This document shows, one piece after another, positions 50,389 to 59,319 of a DNA stretch of 64,000 bases. The stretch is from JANQIO01 sp036351375. GTDB taxonomy: Bacteria > Pseudomonadota > Gammaproteobacteria > Pseudomonadales > Halieaceae. The stretch is taken from positions 42,512 to 106,511 of the forward strand of contig JAZBOY010000150.1 in the NCBI GenBank assembly GCA_036351375.1, written 5' to 3'. Both the position numbers and the translations under genes were made by a program. Below the pieces are notes generated by a model, which was not told the origin of the DNA, did no database searches, and saw only the letters and a program-made list of their open reading frames with translations. How positions within the stretch are numbered: the stretch's first letter is position 1; each line of letters starts with the position of its first letter.

Positions 50389-51714
50389 CTACGCAGCGGA
50401 GACGGTTTTCGCCCAGTGACCGGCGCGGGCAATGATATCGGCCAGGTCCAGGGTCTTGAGCTGCCGGTCTGCCAGCAGCGGCCTGCCCGCTACCCAGCTA
50501 TGGGTGACCTGGGCGGCGTCGGCGGCATACACCAGCTGTGAAACCGGGTGGTAGAGGGGCTGGGTTTCCGGCTGGGCCAGGTCAACGGCCACCAGGTCGG
50601 CAGACTTGCCCACTTCCAGGCTGCCGATCTCATCCTGCAAGCCCATGGCGCGAGCCCCGTTGATGGTGGCCATCTCCAGGGCCGTGGCGGCGGGCAGGGC
50701 AGTGGGGTCGCCTTCCCCCACCTTGGCCAGCAGGGCGGCACTGCGCATTTCGCCGGGCATGCTCAGGTCGTTGTTGCTGGCGGCACCGTCGGTGCCCAGG
50801 GCCACGTTCACGCCGGCTTCCAGCAGTGCCGGCACCGGGCAGCGGCCGGAGGCCAGCTTCATGTTGGATTCCGGGCAGTGAATAACGTGGGCGCCGACCT
50901 CTGCCAGCAAGGCGATTTCATCGTCCTCCAGCGCGGTCATGTGCACACACTGGGTGCGCGGTCCCAGCAGGCCCAGCGCGTTGATCCGCGCCAGCGGCCG
51001 CACGCCGTGGGCAGACACGCTGTCGTCCACTTCCTGTTGGGTTTCGTGCAGATGGATATGGATGGGCAGGTCCAGCTCAGCCGCCAGCATGCCCACCTTG
51101 CCCAGCGCCGCCTCGTTTACCGTGTAGGGCGAATGGGGGCCGAATACCACCTGCACCAGCTCGCTGTGCTTGAGATCGTCCCGCAATGCCAGGCCCTTGC
51201 TGATGTAGTCGTCGCTGTCGGTTCCCCAGGCGCTCGGGAAGTCGAAGATCGGGAAGCTGATCTGGCAGCGCAGGCCCGCCTGCTGGGCCGCCTGGGCCAC
51301 TACATTCGGAAAGAAGTACATGTCCGAGAAGCAGGTGGTGCCGGCGCGCAGCATTTCCGCCATGGCGAGTTCGGCGCCATCGCGCACGAACTCCGCGCTC
51401 ACATGCTGCATTTCCGCCGGCCAGATGTGCTGTTCCAGCCACGGCATCAGCGGCAGGTCGTCGGCAATGCCGCGCAGCAGGGTCATCGGCGCGTGGCCGT
51501 GGCTGTTGATAAAGCCCGGCAGCAGCGCGTGCCCCGGTAGCTCCAGCACGGCTTCTGCCTCGACGGCCTCCGCCTCGGCCCGCGGCAGGATGGCGCTGAT
51601 GCGGCCGTCCGTGATCGCCAGGCTGTGGTCCCCCAGCACTGCACCGCGAGGTACCACCGGGATGATATGGCCGGCGTGGATGAGGGTATCTGCTCGGGTC
51701 GTGGGGTGGGTCAT
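50389..51714 (-). CDS. Amidohydrolase, probable 5'-methylthioadenosine/S-adenosylhomocysteine deaminase
   Basis: 441 residues. TRZ/ATZ-type amidohydrolase with metal site GFINSHGHAPMTLLRGIADDLPLMPWLEQHIWP near residue 70 (HxH), HIHLHETQQEVDDS, VIHCPESNMKL and LGTDGAASNNDLSMPGEM. Deaminates methylthioadenosine or S-adenosylhomocysteine to the inosine derivative. In pseudomonads the same gene sits upstream of ubiG and near gyrA, and the enzyme there acts on methylthioadenosine. Placement between ubiG and the divergent gyrA repeats that order. Confidence 0.88.
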   Translation of the reverse strand: MTHPTTRADTLIHAGHIIPVVPRGAVLGDHSLAITDGRISAILPRAEAEAVEAEAVLELPGHALLPGFINSHGHAPMTLLRGIADDLPLMPWLEQHIWPAEMQHVSAEFVRDGAELAMAEMLRAGTTCFSDMYFFPNVVAQAAQQAGLRCQISFPIFDFPSAWGTDSDDYISKGLALRDDLKHSELVQVVFGPHSPYTVNEAALGKVGMLAAELDLPIHIHLHETQQEVDDSVSAHGVRPLARINALGLLGPRTQCVHMTALEDDEIALLAEVGAHVIHCPESNMKLASGRCPVPALLEAGVNVALGTDGAASNNDLSMPGEMRSAALLAKVGEGDPTALPAATALEMATINGARAMGLQDEIGSLEVGKSADLVAVDLAQPETQPLYHPVSQLVYAADAAQVTHSWVAGRPLLADRQLKTLDLADIIARAGHWAKTVSAA

Positions 51715-51830
51715 CTGGCGGCTATTCGCGATTCTGTGAGTGGCTTTGACCGCCTCGGCGGCGGGCTGGTTGAGGGGCGCCAGTATACCTGCAATCCGGG
51801 AAAAAAATGGCGCGAAAAATGCTTTGTCCG

Positions 51831-51836
51831 TATAAT
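51831..51836 (+). promoter_or_regulatory. TATAAT -10 candidate for gyrA
   Basis: A perfect TATAAT 38 bases before the gyrA start, in an A/T-rich stretch. No convincing -35. A similar weak -35 is common in supercoiling-sensitive gyr promoters, so DNA relaxation may induce it (inference). Confidence 0.45.
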
Positions 51837-51874
51837 CGGTCGTTTACTTTATTGGGGTTCGGAACAACAACTAC

Positions 51875-54493
51875 ATGGGTGATCTAGCCAAGGAAATCCT
51901 GCCGGTAAATATCGAAGACGAGCTCAAGCAGTCCTACCTGGATTACGCCATGAGCGTCATCGTGGGGCGGGCCCTCCCCGATGTTCGAGACGGCTTGAAG
52001 CCGGTCCACCGCCGCGTGCTCTACGCGATGAACGAACTCAACAACGACTACAACAAGGCCTATAAAAAGTCGGCCCGTATCGTCGGTGACGTGATTGGTA
52101 AATACCATCCCCACGGCGACTCGGCGGTCTACGACACCATTGTGCGTATGGCCCAGCCCTTCAGCCTGCGCTACATGCTGGTAGACGGGCAGGGCAATTT
52201 CGGTTCCATCGACGGCGATAGCGCCGCCGCCATGCGCTACACCGAAATCCGCATGCAGAAGATCGCCCACGACCTGCTGGCGGACCTCGACAAGGAAACC
52301 GTCGACTTCGTGCCGAACTACGACGGCACCGAGCAGATTCCGGAAGTCCTGCCTACCAAGGTGCCGAACCTGCTGATCAACGGCTCCTCCGGGATCGCCG
52401 TGGGCATGGCCACCAATATCCCGCCCCACAACCTCACCGAGGTGGTGAGCGCCTGCCTGGCGCTGCTGGATAACTCCGAGCTGACCGTCGACGAGCTGAT
52501 GGAGCATATCCCGGGGCCCGATTTCCCCACCGCGGGCATCATCAACGGTCGCGCCGGCATCGTGCAGGCCTACCGCAGCGGCCGCGGCCGCATCTACGTG
52601 CGGGCGCGCACTGAAATCATCACCGATGAAAAGTCGGGCAAGGACACCATCCTCATCCACGAGTTGCCCTACCAGGTCAACAAGGCGCGGCTGATCGAGA
52701 AAATTGCCGAGCTGGTGAAAGAGAAGAAGATCGAAGGTATCACCGAGCTGCGGGATGAATCCGACAAGGATGGCCTGCGGGTAGTCATCGAGCTGCGACG
52801 CGGGGAAGTGGGCGACGTGGTGCTCAACAACCTGTTCGCGCAGACTGCGCTGCAGCAGGTGTTCGGGATCAATATGGTGGCGCTGGTCAACGGCCAGCCC
52901 AAGGTGCTGAACCTCAAGCAAATCATCGAGGCCTTTATACGCCACCGCCGCGAGGTGGTGACTCGACGCACGGTCTACCTGCTGCGCAAGGCCCGCGAGC
53001 GCGGCCACGTGCTCGAAGGCCTGGCTGTGGCACTGGCCAATATCGATCCGGTGATCGAACTGATCAAGGCCTCCACCAATGCCGCCGAGGCGCGCGAGAA
53101 ACTGATCGCGGAAGCCTGGTCGCCGGGTGATGTAACCGCCATGCTGGAGCGCGCCGGCAGCGATGCCTGCCGCCCCGACGGCCTTGAAGAACAGTACGGC
53201 CTGCGCGATGGCAAGTACTACCTGTCGCCTGCCCAGGCCCAGGCCATCCTCGAGCTGCGCCTGCACCGCCTGACCGGCCTGGAGCAGGAAAAGCTGATCC
53301 AGGAGTACCAGGAAAAACTGGCGGAAATTGCCGACTACCTGGAGATCCTCTCTGACCCGGACCGCCTCAAGCAGGTGATCCGCGAGGAACTGCAGGAGAT
53401 AGTCGAGTCCTATGGCGACGAGCGTCGCACCGAGATCACCGATTCCGCTGCCGACCTGACCGTCGAGGACCTGATCACCGAAGAAGACCGGGTGGTCACC
53501 ATCTCCCACGGCGGCTACGCCAAGACCCAGCCCCTGACCGACTACCAGGCCCAGCGCCGGGGCGGTATGGGCAAGTCTGCCACCGCGGTAAAAGACGAGG
53601 ACTTCGTCGAGCACCTGCTGATTGCCAGCACTCACGACACCATTTTGTGCTTCACCAACGTCGGCAAGGTGTACTGGCTCAAGGTCTACCAGATCCCGGT
53701 GGCGGGTCGCGGCAGCCGCGGCAGGCCCATGATCAACCTGCTGCCCCTAGATGAGGGCGAGCGGGTCACTTCTATTCTGCCGGTGGCCGAATACACGGAA
53801 GGCCACTACATCTTCATGGCAACCGCCAACGGCACCGTGAAGAAGACCGCGCTGACCGATTTCTCGCGCCAGCGTAGCGTGGGCCTCAGGGCCCTGGAGC
53901 TGGAAGAGGGCGACGTGCTGGTGGGTACCGCCATCACCGACGGCGAGCAGGACGTGATGCTGTTCTCCACCTCCGGCAAGGCGGTGCGCTTCAAGGAGTC
54001 CGACGTGCGCGCCATGGGTCGCACCGCCCGCGGCGTGCGCGGCATCAAGCTGCAGGGCGGCCAGCGCATGATCTCCCTGATTATCCCCGCCGAGGGCGGT
54101 CGGGTGCTGACTGTCAGCCAGAATGGCTATGGCAAGCGCACTCACGTCTCTGAGTTCCCCACCAAGGGCCGTGGCACCCAGGGCGTTATCGCCATACAGT
54201 GCAGTGATCGCAACGGTGAGCTGGTGGGTGCGGTGCAGGTGCACGAGGGTGATGAGCTGATGCTGATTTCCGACCAGGGCACACTGGTGAGAACCCGTGC
54301 TGACGAAGTCTCCGAGCAGGGCCGCAACACCCAGGGTGTTCGCGTGATTCGCCTCAAGGTGGGTGAACAGCTGGTCGGCATCGAGCGTATCGAGGAAGCA
54401 GAAGGTGAGCTCGCGGGCAAAGTAGCCGAGGATGTGGCCGAGGAAACAGCCGAGGGCGATGCCGAAGCGCCCGGGGACGACGGCGAATCCTGA
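51875..54493 (+). CDS. gyrA: DNA gyrase subunit A
   Basis: 872 residues. It breaks and rejoins DNA in the A2B2 gyrase. Numbering follows E. coli exactly through the quinolone region: HPHGDSAVYDT gives Ser83 and Asp87, the susceptible residues, and RYTEIRM gives the catalytic Tyr122. The winged-helix and tower regions end near 500, then a six-bladed C-terminal DNA-wrapping domain follows. Its GyrA box reads QRRGGMG near residues 557-563; the usual form is QRRGGKG or QRRGGRG, so Met replaces a basic residue. A Glu/Ala-rich acidic tail ends the protein. Divergent from the amidohydrolase gene. Confidence 0.98.
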   Translation: MGDLAKEILPVNIEDELKQSYLDYAMSVIVGRALPDVRDGLKPVHRRVLYAMNELNNDYNKAYKKSARIVGDVIGKYHPHGDSAVYDTIVRMAQPFSLRYMLVDGQGNFGSIDGDSAAAMRYTEIRMQKIAHDLLADLDKETVDFVPNYDGTEQIPEVLPTKVPNLLINGSSGIAVGMATNIPPHNLTEVVSACLALLDNSELTVDELMEHIPGPDFPTAGIINGRAGIVQAYRSGRGRIYVRARTEIITDEKSGKDTILIHELPYQVNKARLIEKIAELVKEKKIEGITELRDESDKDGLRVVIELRRGEVGDVVLNNLFAQTALQQVFGINMVALVNGQPKVLNLKQIIEAFIRHRREVVTRRTVYLLRKARERGHVLEGLAVALANIDPVIELIKASTNAAEAREKLIAEAWSPGDVTAMLERAGSDACRPDGLEEQYGLRDGKYYLSPAQAQAILELRLHRLTGLEQEKLIQEYQEKLAEIADYLEILSDPDRLKQVIREELQEIVESYGDERRTEITDSAADLTVEDLITEEDRVVTISHGGYAKTQPLTDYQAQRRGGMGKSATAVKDEDFVEHLLIASTHDTILCFTNVGKVYWLKVYQIPVAGRGSRGRPMINLLPLDEGERVTSILPVAEYTEGHYIFMATANGTVKKTALTDFSRQRSVGLRALELEEGDVLVGTAITDGEQDVMLFSTSGKAVRFKESDVRAMGRTARGVRGIKLQGGQRMISLIIPAEGGRVLTVSQNGYGKRTHVSEFPTKGRGTQGVIAIQCSDRNGELVGAVQVHEGDELMLISDQGTLVRTRADEVSEQGRNTQGVRVIRLKVGEQLVGIERIEEAEGELAGKVAEDVAEETAEGDAEAPGDDGES

Positions 54494-54497
54494 TTCA

Positions 54498-54557
54498 GCA
54501 GCCATTGCTGTGGCAGCCATTGCTGTGGCAGCCATTGCTGTGGCAGCCGTCGCTGCA
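54498..54557. repeat. 15-bp tandem repeat after gyrA
   Basis: GCAGCCATTGCTGTG in three exact copies (54498-54542) plus one altered copy, starting 4 bases after the gyrA stop. Confidence 0.95.
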
Positions 54558-54630
54558 GAGCGCAGCTAATTCCTGCCGCACTGGCGGCGCTGTAATACGA
54601 TAATTGATAGTCGCTATCCGCTGCCGGAAC

Positions 54631-54700
54631 TGGCCGGCCGCGCCTTGCCGGCCGCGCCTTGCCGGCAGCGCCTTGCCGGCAGCGCCTTGCCGGCCGCGCC
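54631..54700. repeat. 14-bp GC-rich tandem repeat before serC
   Basis: CCTTGCCGGC(C/A)GCG in four copies (54643-54698) with a partial copy in front (54632-54642). It is unrelated in sequence to the 15-bp array 75 bases upstream. Confidence 0.92.
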
Positions 54701-54779
54701 GCTAGCCTGTAAGTTGCTGTCCCTTTCTGTAACGCCACATGCGGCGAAGGCTGTAACGACCAATCTGGAGATGTGAGAC

Positions 54780-55862
54780 ATGGCGCGTAAGTACAATTTC
54801 TGCGCCGGCCCGGCAGCGTTGCCGGAGACGGTGCTGGAGCAGGCGAGAGACGAGCTGCTGGACTGGCAGGACGCCGGCCTGTCGGTGATGGAGATGAGTC
54901 ACCGCAGCCCGGAGATTGTCGGTATCTACGAGCGTGCCGAGCAGGATTTGCGTGACCTGTTGGCAGTGCCGGACAACTACAAGGTGCTATTCCTGCAGGG
55001 CGGAGCCAGCACCCAGTTCGGCGCCGTGCCCCTCAACCTGACCCAGGGTGAGGCGACCGCCGACTACGTGAATACCGGCCAGTGGTCGAAAAAGGCGATT
55101 GCCGAGGGCAAGCGCTACCTGGACGTCAACGTGGCCGCGACCGCCGAGGACACGAACTTCTCGACCATCCCGCCGCGTGACAGCTGGCAGCTCAGCGACA
55201 ATGCTGCCTATCTCCACTACACACCGAACGAGACCATCGGCGGCGTGGAGTTCTTCTGGACGCCCGAAACCGATGCGCCGCTGGTAGTGGACATGTCTTC
55301 CACGATTCTCAGCCGGCCCATCAACGTGTCCGACTACGGTGTCATTTACGCCGGCGCCCAGAAGAATATCGGTCCCGCCGGCCTGACCCTGGTGATCCTG
55401 CGCGATGACCTGCTGGGCCGCGCCCACCCGCTGTGCCCGGCCATGCTCAACTGGCAGGTCGCGGCGGAAGCCGATTCCATGTACAACACGCCGCCGACCT
55501 TCGCCCTGTACCTGGCCGGCCTGGTGTTCCAGTGGCTCAAGGCCCAGGGCGGGCTGTCGGCCATGGAAACCCTCAATCGCCGCAAGGCGGAGAAGCTCTA
55601 CGCATTCATCGATGACAGCGCGTTCTACGCCAACCCGGTGGAGCAACAGAGCCGTTCCCTGATGAATGTGCCGTTCACCCTGGCCAATGCGGAGCTGGAC
55701 AAGCCCTTCCTGGCGGAGAGCGAGGCGGCCGGGCTGCTCAACCTCAAGGGACATCGCAGTGTGGGCGGCATGCGCGCCAGCATTTACAATGCGGTGCCTG
55801 AAGCGGCGGTGGACGCGTTGATCGACTTCATGCGGGATTTCGAGACGCGCAACGCCGGCTGA
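54780..55862 (+). CDS. serC: Phosphoserine aminotransferase SerC
   Basis: 360 residues from ATG 54780. PLP enzyme that makes phosphoserine (serine route) and a vitamin B6 precursor. Start YNFCAGPAALPETVLEQA, substrate loop SVMEMSHRSPE and the PLP lysine in YAGAQKNIGPAGL near residue 198. GGMRASIYNA ends the conserved part. Active-site features all present. It begins the serC-pheA-tyrA-aroA-cmk-rpsA run, where one transcript probably serves several genes; 286 bases with two repeat arrays separate it from gyrA. Confidence 0.97.
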   Translation: MARKYNFCAGPAALPETVLEQARDELLDWQDAGLSVMEMSHRSPEIVGIYERAEQDLRDLLAVPDNYKVLFLQGGASTQFGAVPLNLTQGEATADYVNTGQWSKKAIAEGKRYLDVNVAATAEDTNFSTIPPRDSWQLSDNAAYLHYTPNETIGGVEFFWTPETDAPLVVDMSSTILSRPINVSDYGVIYAGAQKNIGPAGLTLVILRDDLLGRAHPLCPAMLNWQVAAEADSMYNTPPTFALYLAGLVFQWLKAQGGLSAMETLNRRKAEKLYAFIDDSAFYANPVEQQSRSLMNVPFTLANAELDKPFLAESEAAGLLNLKGHRSVGGMRASIYNAVPEAAVDALIDFMRDFETRNAG

Positions 55863-55892
55863 ATAAAACCAGGCCACGGCAGCACTGCAGAC

Positions 55893-57065
55893 ATGGACAA
55901 GCCCACGCCCGACAAACCGCGCAAACTGCAACAGGTTCGCGATGAAATCGACAGCATCGATCGGGAGATCCAGGGCCTGATCAATCGCCGTGCCCGCTGC
56001 GCCCAGGAAGTGGCCGATATCAAGATGGCCGACGCCCAGGCGGCGCGGGAGGCTGGCCCTTCAAGTGACGATCAGCATGGCGGCGCCGGTGGACAGAGAG
56101 CCGAGCCGGACGCGGTGTTCTATCGCCCCGAGCGCGAGGCCCAGGTGCTCAACCGCATCAAGGAGCGCAATGACGGTCCGCTGTCCGGTGATCGAGTCGC
56201 CTTTATCTTCCGGGAAATCATGTCTGCCTGCCTGGCGCTGGAGCGCCCGCTGCAGGTGGCCTACCTCGGTCCGGAGGGCACCTTCACCCAGGCCGCCACC
56301 ATCAAGCATTTCGGCCACGCCGTGGTCAGCATTCCCCAGGGCACTATCGACTCGGTGTTCAACCAGGTGGAAGCCGAGGACTGCAATTACGGTGTGGTGC
56401 CGGTGGAGAACTCCACCGAGGGCATGGTCAGCCACACTCTCGACAACTTCATGGATTCCCCGCTGAAAATCTGTGGCGAAGTGGAAATGCAGATACACCA
56501 CCACCTGCTGGCCGGCACGCACACCAGTTTTGGCGACATCCAGCGCGTCTGCGCCCACCAGCAGGCCCTGGCCCAGTGCCGCGGTTGGCTCGAGCATTAC
56601 CTGCCCGACGTCGAGCTGCTGGCGGTGTCCAGTAACGGCGAAGCGGCCAGGCTGGCCGCGGTGCAGACCGGCACCGTCGCCATTGCCGGTGACATGGCGG
56701 CCGACCAGTACGGCCTCGAGAAGCTGCACCAGAACATCGAGGACAGCGCCCACAACACCACCCGTTTCCTGGTCATCGGTCGCGACGAGATACCGCCATC
56801 GGGAGCCGACAAGACCTCCATCATCGTTTCCAGCCGCAACAAACCCGGCGCGCTGTTCGAGCTGCTGGAACCGTTCCGTGATGCCGGCGTAAGCCTCACC
56901 CGCATCGACACCCGCCCGTCGAAGACCGAAAAGTGGGCTTATGTCTTCTTTATCGAATTCGAAGGGCACCTGCAGGACGAGCCCATCGCTCGCATCATTA
57001 GTGGGCTCGAAGAGCATTCGATACTCCTGAAACCGCTCGGCTCCTACCCCAAGGCGGTTCTCTAG
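55893..57065 (+). CDS. pheA: Bifunctional chorismate mutase/prephenate dehydratase PheA (P-protein)
   Basis: 390 residues. It makes phenylpyruvate from chorismate. The AroQ-type chorismate mutase comes first (residues ~10-110: VRDEIDSIDREIQGLINRR, then FYRPEREAQVLNRIKERN). Prephenate dehydratase follows (~120-300: VAYLGPEGTFTQAA, GVVPVENSTEG, THNTTRFLVI-like HNTTRFLVIGRD). An ACT domain with SIIVSSRNKPGAL gives Phe feedback. An extra ~25-residue Gly/Asp/Gln-rich insert (AREAGPSSDDQHGGAGGQRA, about residues 51-70) lies inside the mutase domain, in the loop before the second helix; pseudomonad homologues are shorter here. tyrA starts 1 base after its stop. Confidence 0.96.
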   Translation: MDKPTPDKPRKLQQVRDEIDSIDREIQGLINRRARCAQEVADIKMADAQAAREAGPSSDDQHGGAGGQRAEPDAVFYRPEREAQVLNRIKERNDGPLSGDRVAFIFREIMSACLALERPLQVAYLGPEGTFTQAATIKHFGHAVVSIPQGTIDSVFNQVEAEDCNYGVVPVENSTEGMVSHTLDNFMDSPLKICGEVEMQIHHHLLAGTHTSFGDIQRVCAHQQALAQCRGWLEHYLPDVELLAVSSNGEAARLAAVQTGTVAIAGDMAADQYGLEKLHQNIEDSAHNTTRFLVIGRDEIPPSGADKTSIIVSSRNKPGALFELLEPFRDAGVSLTRIDTRPSKTEKWAYVFFIEFEGHLQDEPIARIISGLEEHSILLKPLGSYPKAVL

Positions 57066-57066
57066 C

Positions 57067-57966
57067 ATGCCCGGCAAGGTGGCCGTGATCGGCCTGGGCC
57101 TGATTGGAGGCTCCCTGTGCCGCGCCATGCGCGCCAGCGGCTTTGCTGACACGGTCGTCGGTTATGACCGCGACGCCGGGATCGGCGAACTCGCGGTGGA
57201 CCTGGAGGTCGTGGATCGCTTTGAGTCGACCCTGGAACAGGCGCTCTCAGGTGCTGAACTGGTCGTCATTGCCACGCCCACGCTGGCCGCGGCGGAGGTG
57301 CTCGCCGATGTGCTGGTCAAGCTCCCGGCTGAGGCGGTATTGACCGACGTGGCCTCGGTGAAGGGGAACCTCGTGGCGGCCTACCAGCACACTCGCGAAA
57401 CCATCCTCGCCGATGACACCCTGTCCATCCCCGGCGTGGCGCCGTTCGTTCCCGGCCATCCTATTGCCGGTTCCGAGCGCAGCGGTGTGGATGCCTCCCG
57501 GCCCGAGCTGTTCAAGGCGCACCGGGTCATCCTGACACCCCTGGAAGACGGCGACGCCGACGCCCTGGCGCTGGTGCGCCGGCTGTGGGAATCTGCGGGC
57601 GCCGAGGTGGTGGAGATGCCGGTGGAACAGCACGATGCGATTCTCGCCGCGACCAGCCACCTGCCACATATCCTGGCCTTTGCGCTGGTGGATGCCCTGT
57701 CGCGCAGCGACCTGAGTGACGATATCTTCCGGTTCGCCGCCGGCGGCTTCCGCGACTTTACCCGTATCGCCTCAAGCAACCCGGTCATGTGGCGCGATAT
57801 TGCACTGGCCAATCGCGAACCACTGGTACAGGCCATCGACGAGTTCGGTGAGCACCTCAAGGCATTGCGGGACGCCGTGGCGGACGGTGACGGCGCAGCG
57901 CTGGAAAACACTTTTGCCGATGCCCGCAGCGCGCGGGAACACTTTATCAAGCAGCAGGCACCCTAG
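57067..57966 (+). CDS. tyrA: Prephenate dehydrogenase TyrA
   Basis: 299 residues. Oxidises prephenate to 4-hydroxyphenylpyruvate with NAD. Rossmann site AVIGLGLIGGSLCRAM; IATPTLAAAEVL; GHPIAGSERSGVDAS and the later TSHLPHILAFALVDAL with catalytic His. In pseudomonads and relatives hisC lies between pheA and tyrA and TyrA is fused to AroA; here hisC is absent and TyrA and AroA are separate, 9 bases apart. Confidence 0.95.
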   Translation: MPGKVAVIGLGLIGGSLCRAMRASGFADTVVGYDRDAGIGELAVDLEVVDRFESTLEQALSGAELVVIATPTLAAAEVLADVLVKLPAEAVLTDVASVKGNLVAAYQHTRETILADDTLSIPGVAPFVPGHPIAGSERSGVDASRPELFKAHRVILTPLEDGDADALALVRRLWESAGAEVVEMPVEQHDAILAATSHLPHILAFALVDALSRSDLSDDIFRFAAGGFRDFTRIASSNPVMWRDIALANREPLVQAIDEFGEHLKALRDAVADGDGAALENTFADARSAREHFIKQQAP

Positions 57967-57975
57967 GAGCCGATC

Positions 57976-59319
57976 GTGGAATTCAGTATTCATCCAGGCG
58001 GCGCTCTCCACGGCGAGGCCCGCGTTCCCGGCGACAAGTCGATCTCGCACCGCTCCATCATGCTGGGTTCGCTGGCTGAGGGCGAAACCCGGGTGCGGGG
58101 TTTTCTGGAAGGCGAGGACGCGCTTGCCACCCTGGCGGCGTTTCGCGCCATGGGCGTGACCATCGAGCGCCCCGATGAGGGCCAGGTGGTGATCCAGGGG
58201 GTCGGCCTGCACGGCCTGTCGGCGCCTGCGGGTCCACTCGACCTCGGTAACTCCGGCACCTCGATACGCCTGATGTCCGGCCTGCTGGCGGGGCAGGCCT
58301 TCGATACCGAACTGACCGGCGACGCCTCCCTGTGCTCGCGGCCCATGGGTCGGGTGATGACCCCGCTCTCACAGATGGGTGCACGCATCCAGGGTAGCGA
58401 CGGGGAGCGCCCGCCGCTGCATATTACCGGCGGCCAGTCCCTGAGGGGCATTCACTACGACCTGCCCATGGCCAGCGCCCAGGTGAAATCCTGCGTACTG
58501 CTGGCGGGCCTGTACGCCGAGGGTCGCACTTCCGTCACCGAGCCCGCGGTCACCCGGGACCACACCGAACGCATGCTGCGCGGCTTCGGCTATCAGGTTG
58601 AGCGCGACTCCGAGGGCATCATTAGCCTGGCGGGGGGCGGCCGGCTGCAGGGCTGCGAAATCGATATCCCGGGTGATATCTCCTCGGCCGCCTTCTTTAT
58701 GGTGGCGGCCACTATCGCCCCGGGCTCCGACCTGCTGCTGACCCATGTGGGCATGAACCCCACCCGTACCGGTATCCTCGAACTGCTGCGCCTGATGGGG
58801 GCCGATATCACCGTGCAGGACGAAACCGAGGTGGGCGGCGAGCCGGTGGCAGACCTGCATATCCGTTCCGCCTCGCTACAGGGCATCGAAATTCCCGAAC
58901 ACCTGATCCCGCTGGCCATCGATGAATTCCCGGTGCTGTTTGTGGCGGCGGCCTGCGCCGAAGGGCGCACCGTGCTGCGCGGGGCCGAGGAACTGCGGGT
59001 CAAGGAAAGCGACCGCATAGCCGCCATGGCTGAAGGGCTCGCCACCCTGGGCGTGGCTGCCGAGGTGCTGGACGACGGTATCATCATTGATGGCTTTGGC
59101 GATGCCGGCAGCTTTGGCGGCGGGGAAGTGCACAGTCACCACGACCATCGGATCGCCATGTCCTTTGCCGTGGCCGCACTGCGCGCCAGCGACCGCGTCC
59201 TGGTCAGTGAGGCCGACAACGTGGCCACCTCCTTCCCGGGCTTCGACGCCCTGGCTCGTGGCCTGGGCCTGCAGATCTCCGTCAAGAATCGCGACCCCGA
59301 TGCCGGTGCCGATGACTGA
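57976..59319 (+). CDS. aroA: 3-phosphoshikimate 1-carboxyvinyltransferase (EPSP synthase) AroA
   Basis: 447 residues from GTG 57976 with AGGAG upstream. Makes EPSP from shikimate 3-phosphate and phosphoenolpyruvate. Typical sites: GDKSISHRSIMLGSLAEGET, LDLGNSGTSIRLMSGLLAG (the PEP-binding loop, NSGTS form), ASLCSRPMGRV, KSCVLLAGLYAEG, EFPVLFVAAACAEG and RVKESDRIAAMAEG. The LGNSGTSIR loop resembles the type that is naturally fused to TyrA in pseudomonads. It is separate here. cmk overlaps its 3' end by 8 bases. Confidence 0.97.
   Translation: MEFSIHPGGALHGEARVPGDKSISHRSIMLGSLAEGETRVRGFLEGEDALATLAAFRAMGVTIERPDEGQVVIQGVGLHGLSAPAGPLDLGNSGTSIRLMSGLLAGQAFDTELTGDASLCSRPMGRVMTPLSQMGARIQGSDGERPPLHITGGQSLRGIHYDLPMASAQVKSCVLLAGLYAEGRTSVTEPAVTRDHTERMLRGFGYQVERDSEGIISLAGGGRLQGCEIDIPGDISSAAFFMVAATIAPGSDLLLTHVGMNPTRTGILELLRLMGADITVQDETEVGGEPVADLHIRSASLQGIEIPEHLIPLAIDEFPVLFVAAACAEGRTVLRGAEELRVKESDRIAAMAEGLATLGVAAEVLDDGIIIDGFGDAGSFGGGEVHSHHDHRIAMSFAVAALRASDRVLVSEADNVATSFPGFDALARGLGLQISVKNRDPDAGADD

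Noticed and set aside
51884..53635. 583-codon minus-strand open frame
   Set aside because: Complete shadow of gyrA; no family sequence or start signal.
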